Assembly (NCBI RefSeq): GCF_018141445.1
Contig: NZ_CP058649.1
Span: 2,871,001 to 2,935,000 of the forward strand
DNA length: 64,000 bases
From: Vallitalea pronyensis
GTDB taxonomy: Bacteria; Bacillota; Clostridia; Lachnospirales; Vallitaleaceae
Direction of reading: 5' to 3'
Part shown: one piece after another, positions 8,641-15,954 of the stretch
How positions within the stretch are numbered: position 1 is the first letter of the stretch
Layout: every line of letters starts with the position of its first letter
Notes under the pieces: model-generated
The model's input: the letters and a program-made list of their open reading frames with translations, nothing else
What the model was told of the DNA's origin: nothing
The model's database searches: none
Position numbers and translations under genes: made by a program

Positions 8641-9603
8641 ATGTTTAAAAAGAAGGATAATCAAGAAAAAGATACCCAAGAAAAAAAAGGTTTTTTTGGT
8701 AAGCTGGTTAAGGGATTAACCAAGACACGGGATAATATTCTAGGTGGTGTTGACCAAGTCTTGGGTTCATTTACAAAGATAGATGAAGATTTTTATGAGG
8801 AGTTAGAGGAAGCATTAATTGTGGCTGATCTAGGTGTCAATACAGCCATGACCATTATGGAAGACTTGCGCCAAAAAGTAAAAGAGAAAAAGATAAAAGA
8901 TACAGCTGAAGTTAGAGATTTATTAATGGAAGAGTTACAAGAACTCATGAAGAATGAAGAGAATCTCTATGATTTTACAGAGAAGAAGTCCATTGTTCTA
9001 ATCATTGGTGTTAACGGTGTTGGAAAGACAACAACCATCGGCAAGCTGGCTCATCAATACAAGGAAGCAGGTAAGAAGGTCATACTTGCAGCAGGTGATA
9101 CCTTTCGGGCTGCAGCCATTGACCAGTTAGCAGAGTGGTCCAATCGGGCTGGCGTTGAACTGATTTCACAACAGGAGAATTCTGACCCGGGTGCTGTTGT
9201 TTATGATGCTGTTCAAGCGGCTAAAGCACGTAATGCCGATATATTAATCTGCGATACAGCTGGACGTCTCCATAATAAGAAAAACCTCATGGAAGAGCTT
9301 AGAAAGCTATTTAAAATTATTAGTCGGGAGTATCCAGAAGCCCATAAAGAGGTTTTGCTTGTACTGGATAGTACAACAGGGCAGAATGCATTACAGCAAG
9401 CCAAGCAGTTTAAAGACATTGCAGATATTACAGGTATTGTGTTGACCAAGCTTGATGGGACAGCTAAGGGTGGTATTGCTATTGCCATACAGACGGAGCT
9501 TAATATTCCTGTGAAGTATATTGGTGTTGGCGAAGGTATGGATGATTTGCAGCGTTTTGATTCAGAAGAGTTTGTGACAGCTTTGTTTAATGAAGAGGGT
9601 TAA
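8641..9603 (+). CDS. ftsY: Signal recognition particle receptor FtsY
   Basis: SRP receptor GTPase that docks Ffh-ribosome complexes at the membrane. The protein has 320 residues: a short basic, Lys-rich N-terminus (about 1-30) instead of a long acidic A domain, then the N domain and the GTPase G domain. G motifs are [24 protein letters not shown] and [10 protein letters not shown]. The AGGAGG site lies between the smc stop and this ATG, so the two are co-transcribed. Its partner ffh is about 20 kb away at 30145 rather than adjacent. Confidence 0.97.
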   Translation: MFKKKDNQEKDTQEKKGFFGKLVKGLTKTRDNILGGVDQVLGSFTKIDEDFYEELEEALIVADLGVNTAMTIMEDLRQKVKEKKIKDTAEVRDLLMEELQELMKNEENLYDFTEKKSIVLIIGVNGVGKTTTIGKLAHQYKEAGKKVILAAGDTFRAAAIDQLAEWSNRAGVELISQQENSDPGAVVYDAVQAAKARNADILICDTAGRLHNKKNLMEELRKLFKIISREYPEAHKEVLLVLDSTTGQNALQQAKQFKDIADITGIVLTKLDGTAKGGIAIAIQTELNIPVKYIGVGEGMDDLQRFDSEEFVTALFNEEG

Positions 9604-9620
9604 AGAATTAAAAGAATAAC

Positions 9621-9649
9621 TTGACATAGATATTGTTTTTTTATATACT
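9621..9649 (+). promoter_or_regulatory. Sigma-A promoter of the T-box/lysS transcript
   Basis: Perfect TTGACA (9621-9626), 17-bp spacer and TATACT (9644-9649), placed just before the T-box leader. A second TATAAT at 9653-9658 is too far from the -35. Confidence 0.8.
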
Positions 9650-9656
9650 ATGTATA

Positions 9657-9992
9657 ATATTATAGGATTAAGGCTGATGATAAGCTGTAATCTGAGCAAA
9701 TGGCGATGACGAGATAGATGGTTAAGTTGACACGTGAACAGAGAGCTCCGGTAGCTGAAAAGGAGTGACGATGATAACTTAATGAAAAAGCCTCTGAGCT
9801 TCGTATGGAACTAAGATTGTCTTAGGGATGTTACGACGTGTTTCTCACGTTATAGAGATAGAGTATACGTAAGATGTTTTCTTGCCGTACTTGAAGAGGT
9901 TGATATGGTGACATGTCAATAAACTGAGGTGGTACCGCGAAGTGATAACTTTCGTCCTCAAGAATTGGATTCTTGGGGGTGGGAGTTTTTTT
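9657..9992 (+). ncRNA. T-box riboswitch, probably lysine-specific
   Basis: The T-box sequence AGGTGGTACCGCG is at 9927-9939. It is followed by the terminator half TTCGTCCTCAAGAAT...ATTCTTGGGGG and a T7 run (9986-9992). Upstream is a Stem I region: the GATGACGAGA kink-turn-like segment near 9704-9713, a stem pairing TTAAGTT (9722-9728) with AACTTA near 9776-9781, and an apical region with AGCTCC/GGAG. The specifier side reads TGAAAAAGCC at 9783-9792, offering AAA or AAG, both lysine codons, which agrees with the lysyl-tRNA synthetase downstream. Uncharged tRNA binding would favour the antiterminator and read-through. The exact specifier triplet is inferred. Confidence 0.92.
9956..9992 (+). terminator. 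Conditional terminator of the T-box leader
   Basis: Stem CCTCAAGAAT/ATTCTTGGGG with a short TGG loop followed by GGTGGGAG and seven T residues. It is mutually exclusive with the antiterminator formed by the T-box sequence at 9927-9939. Confidence 0.85.
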
Positions 9993-10071
9993 AATGCTTA
10001 ATATTTGTCTATAATTGCAGGAATGTTTTATGAAGGTTGAGTGAATGAAGGTAAGGATAGGGCAAGACGGC

Positions 10072-10268
10072 GTAGGTAGGTATCTCTATAAATCAGTTCA
10101 GGCCAGTTATCCATAAGAAAAACTAAGCTCACTCCAGTAGATGTTACGAAACCTTAAAACTCCCTGCGGTCAGACAATTAAGGTTTTTAATGTAACATCG
10201 ACTTCCATTCGCTAAGATTTTCTAATGGATGACTGGAAATCACTTGATTTATAGAGATACCTACCTAC
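10072..10268. repeat. Very long imperfect hairpin in the lysS leader
   Basis: The 394 bp between the T-box terminator and lysS has no gene but contains a fold-back. The outer 24 bp are a perfect inverted repeat (10072-10095 with 10245-10268). Pairing continues inward with few mismatches: CATCCATTAGAAAA-like segments, then GATGTTAC/GTAACATC, then CCTTAA 10152-10157 with TTAAGG 10178-10183. A loop of about 20 nt remains (10158-10177). Each arm is about 86-91 nt. Weak G-U-rich pairing may extend outward to about 10061 and 10280. Because it lies downstream of the T-box terminator it must be transcribed in any read-through lysS mRNA. A MITE-like insertion or a leader RNA structure are both possible. 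Confidence 0.75.
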
Positions 10269-10386
10269 TGGGCTGTGTTGTTTGGTGTTTTATAGGGGTT
10301 AAAGTATTGGATTTGATGGTGGTATGGGATAGGTGATGTAAAAAATGATGTGTTTGTAATAGAAAATAGATGAAGGAGTGTTGAGG

Positions 10387-11949
10387 ATGCATTGGGCAGA
10401 GCGAATAGCTAGGGAGTTAATTGAGAAGTATCCGGAGAGAGAAACGTATGTTTGTGCTTCGGGTATTAGTCCTTCGGGGGCGGTGCATATAGGGAATTTT
10501 AGAGAGATAGTGACTACGTATTTTGTGGTGAAGGCGTTGGAGGGGCTTGGTAAGAGGACCAGGTTTATCTTTTCTTGGGATGATTATGATCGGTTTAGGA
10601 AGGTGCCCAAGGGGATTGATGGGTCATATGAGCAGTACATTGGGATGCCTTATTCGGAGATTCCGGACCCTTATGGATGTCATGGGTCTTATGCAGAGCA
10701 TTTTGAGAAGGCATTTGAGGCTTCTTTGGGTGAATTTGGTATTGATGCCCAGATGATTTATCAGAGTAGAGCTTATAAGAGTGGGCGTTATAATCGGTAT
10801 ATCAAGCATGCACTTGATTGCAGGCAACAGATCTATGATGTCATTATGGGTTTTAAGACCCAGGAGCCTTCTGAGGAAGAGAGACAGGCATATTATCCGG
10901 TGACGGTATATTGTGAGCAGTGTGGTAAAGATTTGACTGAGGTTAAGGATTATGATGGTTCTCGGTTAAGTTATGGATGTGCATGTGGTTATGAAGGCGT
11001 TGTTGATGTTTTGGAGGCTAGGTGCATGAAGCTGGTATGGAAAGTGGATTGGCCTATGCGGTGGATGGTTGAGGATGTGGTCTTTGAGCCAGGTGGACGT
11101 GATCATTCGGATGTTGGTGGGAGTTATATGGTGTCCAAGGAAGTGGTCAAGCATATTTTTAATCATCCTGGTCCAGAGTATGCAGCTTATGAGTTTATTG
11201 GTATTAAAGGCAGTCAGGGTAAGATGTCCAGTTCAGTAGGTAATATTATGACCCCTGAGGACCTATTGAAGGTGTATACGCCAGAGCTAATTTTATATAT
11301 GTTTGCCAAGTATAAGCCTAGTGCAGCTTTTAATATTGGGTTAGATGGTGATGTGGTGAGGCATTATACAGAGTATGAGCGCTATAGGGAACGGTACAAT
11401 AAGGGGTTATTGACGGATGAGGATTTGTGTTATGCCATGACGTTATCAGAAGTTGCTGATACATGGCGGTGTTTGCCCAGTTACAGTCAGGTAGCAGGCG
11501 TCTTTCCTCTTGTAAATTTTGATAGATGCGTGTTACAAGATGTGCTTGAAAAGGTTGGGTTAATATACGATAAAGAGGCCATTGAGAGCATTAGTCATCG
11601 GGTAGAACATTGGATTACTACTTGGTGTCCAGAGAAAATGATTCGTTTAAATGAGGAGCAAGATAAGGCATATTATGGTACCTTAAGTATCTTGGAGAAG
11701 AAGTGGCTGAAAGATTTTTGTCAATTAATTGGTGAGAATGGTGATGAGGATATGGATGTATTAATGGGTGATATCTATGCCATCTGTCATGATGAAGATA
11801 AGAAAATTATGCGGACTCAGCAGAAGCGTTTGTTTACGATGATTTATGGATTAACCATTAATGCCACCAGTGGTCCAAGACTACCGCTATTAATGAAAGC
11901 CATAGGGTCTAAGAGGCTTCTGTACCTGCTGACGTTTGAAGAGATGTAG
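10387..11949 (+). CDS. lysS: Lysyl-tRNA synthetase, class I (LysRS1)
   Basis: Charges tRNA-Lys with lysine. This is the class I, archaeal-type enzyme. The Rossmann HIGH-like motif is HIGN (in SGAVHIGNFRE) near residue 33 and the KMSKS-like motif is KMSSS in GSQGKMSSSVGN. A four-cysteine zinc knuckle (CEQC...CACG, about 178-200) sits between, and the C-terminal part is an alpha-helix cage. The 520 residues match the family. Start ATG 10387 has GAAGGAG 8 bp upstream; GTG 10378 and TTG 10381 overlap that site. The lysine-type T-box upstream supports the identity. The coding sequence is visibly richer in G (GGG, GTG, TTG codons) than its neighbours, which hints at transfer. No class II LysRS is in the window. 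Confidence 0.93.
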   Translation: MHWAERIARELIEKYPERETYVCASGISPSGAVHIGNFREIVTTYFVVKALEGLGKRTRFIFSWDDYDRFRKVPKGIDGSYEQYIGMPYSEIPDPYGCHGSYAEHFEKAFEASLGEFGIDAQMIYQSRAYKSGRYNRYIKHALDCRQQIYDVIMGFKTQEPSEEERQAYYPVTVYCEQCGKDLTEVKDYDGSRLSYGCACGYEGVVDVLEARCMKLVWKVDWPMRWMVEDVVFEPGGRDHSDVGGSYMVSKEVVKHIFNHPGPEYAAYEFIGIKGSQGKMSSSVGNIMTPEDLLKVYTPELILYMFAKYKPSAAFNIGLDGDVVRHYTEYERYRERYNKGLLTDEDLCYAMTLSEVADTWRCLPSYSQVAGVFPLVNFDRCVLQDVLEKVGLIYDKEAIESISHRVEHWITTWCPEKMIRLNEEQDKAYYGTLSILEKKWLKDFCQLIGENGDEDMDVLMGDIYAICHDEDKKIMRTQQKRLFTMIYGLTINATSGPRLPLLMKAIGSKRLLYLLTFEEM

Positions 11950-12099
11950 TTAGGATAGAAAATGCAAGAAATTAATGTGTGCTTGCAAAAATACATGAAA
12001 ATAAAATAAATAATCCATTATAGTAGGATAAATATGTATAGAATTATAGAATAAATGAAGGTTGTCATTGGTAAAAATTCAAAAAAATATAAAATGTTA

Positions 12100-12128
12100 T
12101 TGACAAATACAAAAAGCACGTTTATACT
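12100..12128 (+). promoter_or_regulatory. Sigma-A promoter of the glnB-amtB leader
   Basis: TTGACA (12100-12105), 17-bp spacer, TATACT (12123-12128). The predicted start near 12135 is just upstream of the tandem hexaloop RNA. Confidence 0.8.
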
Positions 12129-12147
12129 ATAATCAGAATTTAAATCA

Positions 12148-12222
12148 TCATAAATGCAACGAGGTATTATGAGTGGGCAATGAGGTCTACATACTCCGGG
12201 TAGGAGTGTGTAGACCTTTTTT
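12148..12222 (+). ncRNA. ANTAR-type antitermination RNA with tandem hexaloop hairpins
   Basis: Two adjacent hairpins each close a six-base loop with A at position 1 and G at position 4, the established ANTAR-protein recognition pattern. Hairpin 1 (12148-12172) pairs TCAT-(bulged A)-AATGC with GTATTATGA around loop AACGAG (12158-12163). Hairpin 2 (12173-12190) pairs GTGGGC with GTCTAC around loop AATGAG (12179-12184). The 3' half of hairpin 2 is also the 5' arm of the terminator at 12183-12217, so protein binding to the hexaloops would block termination. It precedes glnB-amtB, a typical nitrogen target. The cognate ANTAR protein is not in the window. Confidence 0.8.
12183..12222 (+). terminator. 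Intrinsic terminator of the ANTAR leader
   Basis: A 15-bp uninterrupted stem (12183-12197 with 12203-12217, one G-U pair) closes a GGGTA loop, followed by six T residues at 12217-12222. It overlaps the second hexaloop hairpin. Confidence 0.9.
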
Positions 12223-12266
12223 GTTTATTTTCAAACATATACTCGTGAATTAAGGGAGGGAACTAC

Positions 12267-12614
12267 ATGCATAAAATCACCAAAATCGATATTATAACAA
12301 GACCAAGTAAGGTAGAAGAATTAAAAGAAGCGTTAAGTCAGATTGATATTACGGGTATGACATTTTCTCATGTGTTAGGATGTGGATTACAGAAGGGGAA
12401 AACAGAATTTTATCGTGGTACAGCGTATAGTATTAATTTATTACCAAAAGTTAAGATAGAAATTGTCGTCTGTGAAGTACCCGTTGAAAAAGTGGTGGAG
12501 ACAGCTAAGCAGGTTCTTAGGACAGGTGAAATTGGAGATGGGAAAATATTCATTTACCCAGTGGAAAATGTTATTAAAGTGAGAACTGGGGAAGAAGGCG
12601 TGGATGCGCTATAA
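12267..12614 (+). CDS. glnB: Nitrogen regulatory protein P-II
   Basis: Trimeric signal protein that senses ATP/ADP and 2-oxoglutarate and gates the ammonium channel AmtB. The 115-residue protein has the B loop TGEIGDGKIF and the T loop KTEFYRGTAYS, with Tyr54 aligning to the uridylylated Tyr51 of enterobacterial GlnB. The C-terminal RTGEEG signature is present. AAGGGAGG precedes ATG 12267. Linkage to amtB makes it a GlnK-like member. Transcription appears to depend on the ANTAR leader upstream. Confidence 0.93.
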   Translation: MHKITKIDIITRPSKVEELKEALSQIDITGMTFSHVLGCGLQKGKTEFYRGTAYSINLLPKVKIEIVVCEVPVEKVVETAKQVLRTGEIGDGKIFIYPVENVIKVRTGEEGVDAL

Positions 12615-12651
12615 AATGATGTCATAATAAAATGTTAAAGGAGTAGATAAA

Positions 12652-13887
12652 ATGGATGAAATTAAAATGGTCTTAGATACAATATGGGTATTAATTGCTA
12701 CAGCACTTGTTTTCTTTATGCAGGCAGGTTTTGCAATGGTTGAAACTGGTTTTACGCGATCCAAGAATGCAGGAAATATTATCATGAAAAACTTAATGGA
12801 CTTTGCAGTGGGTTCATTAATGTTTTGGGCTATAGGTTATGGGCTTATGTATGGTGATACATTAGGTTCAATTATTGGAAAGCCTGATTTGTTCTTTTTA
12901 GGAAGTACAGATTATACATCACTTATCTTTCAAACTGTTTTTTGTGCGACGGCAGCTACGATTGTATCTGGAGCTATGGCTGAAAGAACTAAGTTTAAAG
13001 CATACCTCATATACAGTTTCTTTATATCGGTTATTATCTATCCGGTAGCAGGACATTGGATTTGGGGAGGCGGCTGGTTATCTGATTTAGGTTTCCATGA
13101 TTTTGCAGGTTCCACAGTGGTTCACTCAGTAGGTGGTTGGTGTGCATTAATTGGTGCATCCATCATAGGCCCTCGTATTGGTAAATATTCAAAAGATGGT
13201 AAATCCCATGCCATCCCAGGACATAGTTTAACCTTAGGAGCTCTTGGTGTCTTTATTTTATGGTTTGGATGGTTTGGTTTTAATCCTGGGTCCCAGCTTG
13301 CAGCGTCCTCTTCTGCTGATGCAGCAGCAATTAGTAAGATATTCGTAACGACGAACCTAGCCGCAGCAGTTGCAGCAATCGTTACAATGGGTGTTACTTG
13401 GGTTAAGTATAAAAAACCGGATGTATCCATGACATTAAATGGTGCTTTAGCTGGACTGGTTGCTATAACAGCTGGATGTGCTGTTGTAACACCTGTAGGT
13501 GCTGCTATAATAGGTGCATTGGCAGGTATCGTTATCGTATTTGGTATAGAATTTGTTGATAAAGTACTTAAAGTCGACGATCCTGTTGGTGCAGTAGGCG
13601 TACATGGTATATGTGGTGCATTTGGTACACTTATGGTCGGATTATTCTCGGCAGATAGTGGCGTTGGTCTTGGCTTATTTTATGGAGGTGGCTTTAAGCA
13701 ACTCGGTGTTCAAGCACTAGGTGTTGTAGCAGTTGGTTTTTGGGTCATTGCATCTGCTTATATCATATTCAAGTTAGTGGATAAGGTTATTGGATTAAGG
13801 GTTAGTAAAGCAGAAGAACACGTGGGGTTAGATATTGAAGAACATGGTATTGAAAGCTATGCGGATTTCGAAGTAAGAGGAGCTTAG
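12652..13887 (+). CDS. amtB: Ammonium transporter AmtB
   Basis: Trimeric membrane channel for ammonium/ammonia. The 411-residue protein has about 11 hydrophobic helices. The pore twin histidines are His158 (in STVVHSVGGW) and His318 (in GVHGICGAFG), and there is a conserved FFMQAGFAMVETG near the start. There is no cleaved signal peptide. Start ATG 12652 has AAAGGAG upstream. It lies 37 bp after glnB and closes the two-gene operon with a terminator at 13967. Confidence 0.96.
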   Translation: MDEIKMVLDTIWVLIATALVFFMQAGFAMVETGFTRSKNAGNIIMKNLMDFAVGSLMFWAIGYGLMYGDTLGSIIGKPDLFFLGSTDYTSLIFQTVFCATAATIVSGAMAERTKFKAYLIYSFFISVIIYPVAGHWIWGGGWLSDLGFHDFAGSTVVHSVGGWCALIGASIIGPRIGKYSKDGKSHAIPGHSLTLGALGVFILWFGWFGFNPGSQLAASSSADAAAISKIFVTTNLAAAVAAIVTMGVTWVKYKKPDVSMTLNGALAGLVAITAGCAVVTPVGAAIIGALAGIVIVFGIEFVDKVLKVDDPVGAVGVHGICGAFGTLMVGLFSADSGVGLGLFYGGGFKQLGVQALGVVAVGFWVIASAYIIFKLVDKVIGLRVSKAEEHVGLDIEEHGIESYADFEVRGA

Positions 13888-13966
13888 GAAATGCTGAGTT
13901 ACAGTCTTTGCAGGTTATAATTGAAATAATGTCAGCTAAATGGTGTGTAGTAAAATAAATATAATG

Positions 13967-13999
13967 AGCCTCTGATTATTCTTAATCGGGGGCTATTTT
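13967..13999 (+). terminator. Rho-independent terminator of amtB
   Basis: A 12-bp stem (13967-13978 with 13983-13994, including G-U pairs), 4-nt loop and a TATTTTA tail. Confidence 0.75.
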
Positions 14000-14024
14000 A
14001 ACTTTAAAAAGTCTTTGAATGAAG

Positions 14025-14051
14025 CATATGAAATAGAAGCATTTTCATATG
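14025..14051. promoter_or_regulatory. Perfect inverted repeat, candidate operator upstream of the fucosidase gene
   Basis: CATATGAAA (14025-14033) and TTTCATATG (14043-14051) form a perfect 9-bp dyad with a 9-nt spacer. It lies 131 bp before the GH29 gene and after the amtB terminator. No T run follows, so it resembles a protein-binding site more than a terminator. The binding protein is unknown. Confidence 0.4.
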
Positions 14052-14182
14052 GGGTGAAGATACTTTCCCAACGAATCCATAAAAAGAAGAAAAGTACATA
14101 TATATGGTTAATAAGTACATGGATTAATTACTCAGGACAGTGTAATCTAAAAAAAAGACTTCACATAAGGAGGCTGGCATAG

Positions 14183-15697
14183 ATGTATTTTAATAATGCC
14201 ATAAAAGAAAAATATAAAAAACGTCGTGACGATATGCTTAGGTTACCCAGAACAGAAGGGGTCGGTCCCTTTAAAGCCACAGATGAATCGTTGAAGCAGT
14301 ACCAGTGTCCCCAATGGTTTAGAGATGCTAAATTTGGCATATGGGCACATTGGGGTCCTCAATGTGTCCCCATGTGTGATGGTTGGTATGCCCGGAACAT
14401 GTATATGGAAGGTTCCAAAGCATATCAGTATCATCGAGAACATTATGGGCATCCATCAACGTTTGGTTTTAAAGACATTATACCTCTTTGGAAAGCTGAA
14501 ACCTTTGATCCAGAAAAATTAATGGATAAATATGTGGCGGCAGGTGCTAAGTATTTTGTTGCACTTGGTGTGCATGTGGACAATTATGATTGCTGGCATT
14601 CCAAGTATACGAAATGGAATGCAGTCACGTTAGGGCCTAAGAAAAACATTGTAGGTATGTGGCAAGAAGCTGCAAAAAAGAGAGGATTAAGATTTGGTGT
14701 TTCAGAACATCTTTCTAATTATTATTACTGGTTAGGGCCAAGTAAACTGGCGGACCAAGATGGCAGCCATAAAGATATCCTCTATGATGGTAATGACCCG
14801 GATTATGCGGATTTGTATTTTTCACAAGTACATGGCACAGATATGAGGGTATTTAATACACCGGATATAACACCTGCATATTGGCAGCATGAATGGTTCC
14901 ACAGAATGAAGGATTTAATTGATCAACATGATCCAGACTTATTCTACATTGATGGGGGTATACCCTTTGGAGACGTTGGACGCCAACTGATGGCATACTA
15001 TTATAACCATAATCTTCTATCCAATAAAAAGCTGGAAGGTGTATTTAACATCAAGAATATTTCCAACCTCTGTGAATATGTAGAAGGGGTAGGTACCTTG
15101 GACTTGGAACGTGGCGTGGCAAATAAGATTACCGAAGAGCCTTGGCAAATTGATACATGCCTTGGAAATTGGTTTTATGAAAAAGGTTACCCATATAAGA
15201 CAATTCATCAAGTGGTAGCATTTCTCGTTGATACCGTCAGTAAAAACGGTAATTTGCTTCTCAATGTACCCCTTATGCCCAATGGGGAAATTGACGAAAC
15301 TTGTGACCTTTTACTTAAAATATTAGGTCAGTGGCTTGATATAAATGGTGAGGCCATATACGGAACACGACCTTGGCGGGTATACGGGGAAAATATAAAA
15401 ACAAAATTGAAGGCTACAGAGAGTAAAAATGAAGATGACTTTATCATAGGAGATAGGGAACTGCGTTTCACGAAAAAAGACGATGTTATCTATGTCTTTG
15501 GATTTACATGGCCAAAGGATGGTAAAGTTCGTATACAGGCCATTAACCCATCAGATCATGTGACCCATGTGAAACTTCTGGGTTGTAATGAAGCCATTGG
15601 GTATGCATTTATAGATAATGGATTAGTTGTTAACCTTCCCAAAGAGCCATTAACGGACATAGCATTTACATTAAAGGTTTCTACCAATGGGGAATAA
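14183..15697 (+). CDS. Alpha-L-fucosidase family glycoside hydrolase (GH29)
   Basis: Probable exo-glycosidase releasing alpha-L-fucose or a related sugar. Residues about 35-370 form a GH29 TIM barrel with FGIWAHWGPQ (His56-Trp57), the His131/Trp138 region, and the nucleophile motif DLFYIDGGI (Asp257 candidate). About 130 C-terminal residues make a beta-sandwich. Length (504) is usual. There is no signal peptide, so it acts in the cytoplasm and needs an imported oligosaccharide. AAGGAGG precedes ATG 14183. Specificity is uncertain because the pocket sequence diverges from characterised fucosidases. It stands alone between amtB and a convergent ABC operon. Confidence 0.82.
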   Translation: MYFNNAIKEKYKKRRDDMLRLPRTEGVGPFKATDESLKQYQCPQWFRDAKFGIWAHWGPQCVPMCDGWYARNMYMEGSKAYQYHREHYGHPSTFGFKDIIPLWKAETFDPEKLMDKYVAAGAKYFVALGVHVDNYDCWHSKYTKWNAVTLGPKKNIVGMWQEAAKKRGLRFGVSEHLSNYYYWLGPSKLADQDGSHKDILYDGNDPDYADLYFSQVHGTDMRVFNTPDITPAYWQHEWFHRMKDLIDQHDPDLFYIDGGIPFGDVGRQLMAYYYNHNLLSNKKLEGVFNIKNISNLCEYVEGVGTLDLERGVANKITEEPWQIDTCLGNWFYEKGYPYKTIHQVVAFLVDTVSKNGNLLLNVPLMPNGEIDETCDLLLKILGQWLDINGEAIYGTRPWRVYGENIKTKLKATESKNEDDFIIGDRELRFTKKDDVIYVFGFTWPKDGKVRIQAINPSDHVTHVKLLGCNEAIGYAFIDNGLVVNLPKEPLTDIAFTLKVSTNGE

Positions 15698-15831
15698 AAG
15701 CTATAAGTTACTACCCATTGTATACTACAATAGCTCAAGTCATATGTAATGTATATTCTCAAACATCATACCTGAAAAGAGATGGTTTCACTATGGTATG
15801 TAAATCACCAACTGGTCATGTTATTATTGTT

Positions 15832-15880
15832 AAAAAAGCCAAGAACTCTATGCTAGGATGCGTAGCGTTCTTGGCTTCTA
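15832..15880 (-). terminator. Terminator of the ABC exporter operon
   Basis: Stem AAGCCAAGAAC (15836-15846) with GTTCTTGGCTT (15867-15877), plus an inner CTA/TAG. Six A residues at 15832-15837 become the T tail on the minus strand. It may also stop transcription from the convergent fucosidase gene. Confidence 0.75.
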
Positions 15881-15954
15881 TTATGTAGTCCATTTTGTAA
15901 ATGTCAGTTCAGTATTCCGAAATATAAATCCTTGTAAAGTTATACATTAATCCT

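Noticed and set aside
11963..11987. TGCAAG/CTTGCA repeat after lysS as a terminator
   Set aside because: Only 6 bp with a 13-nt loop and followed by A residues rather than T residues.
13122..13430. 102-codon minus-strand open frame within amtB
   Set aside because: Fully antisense to amtB, with low-complexity translation.
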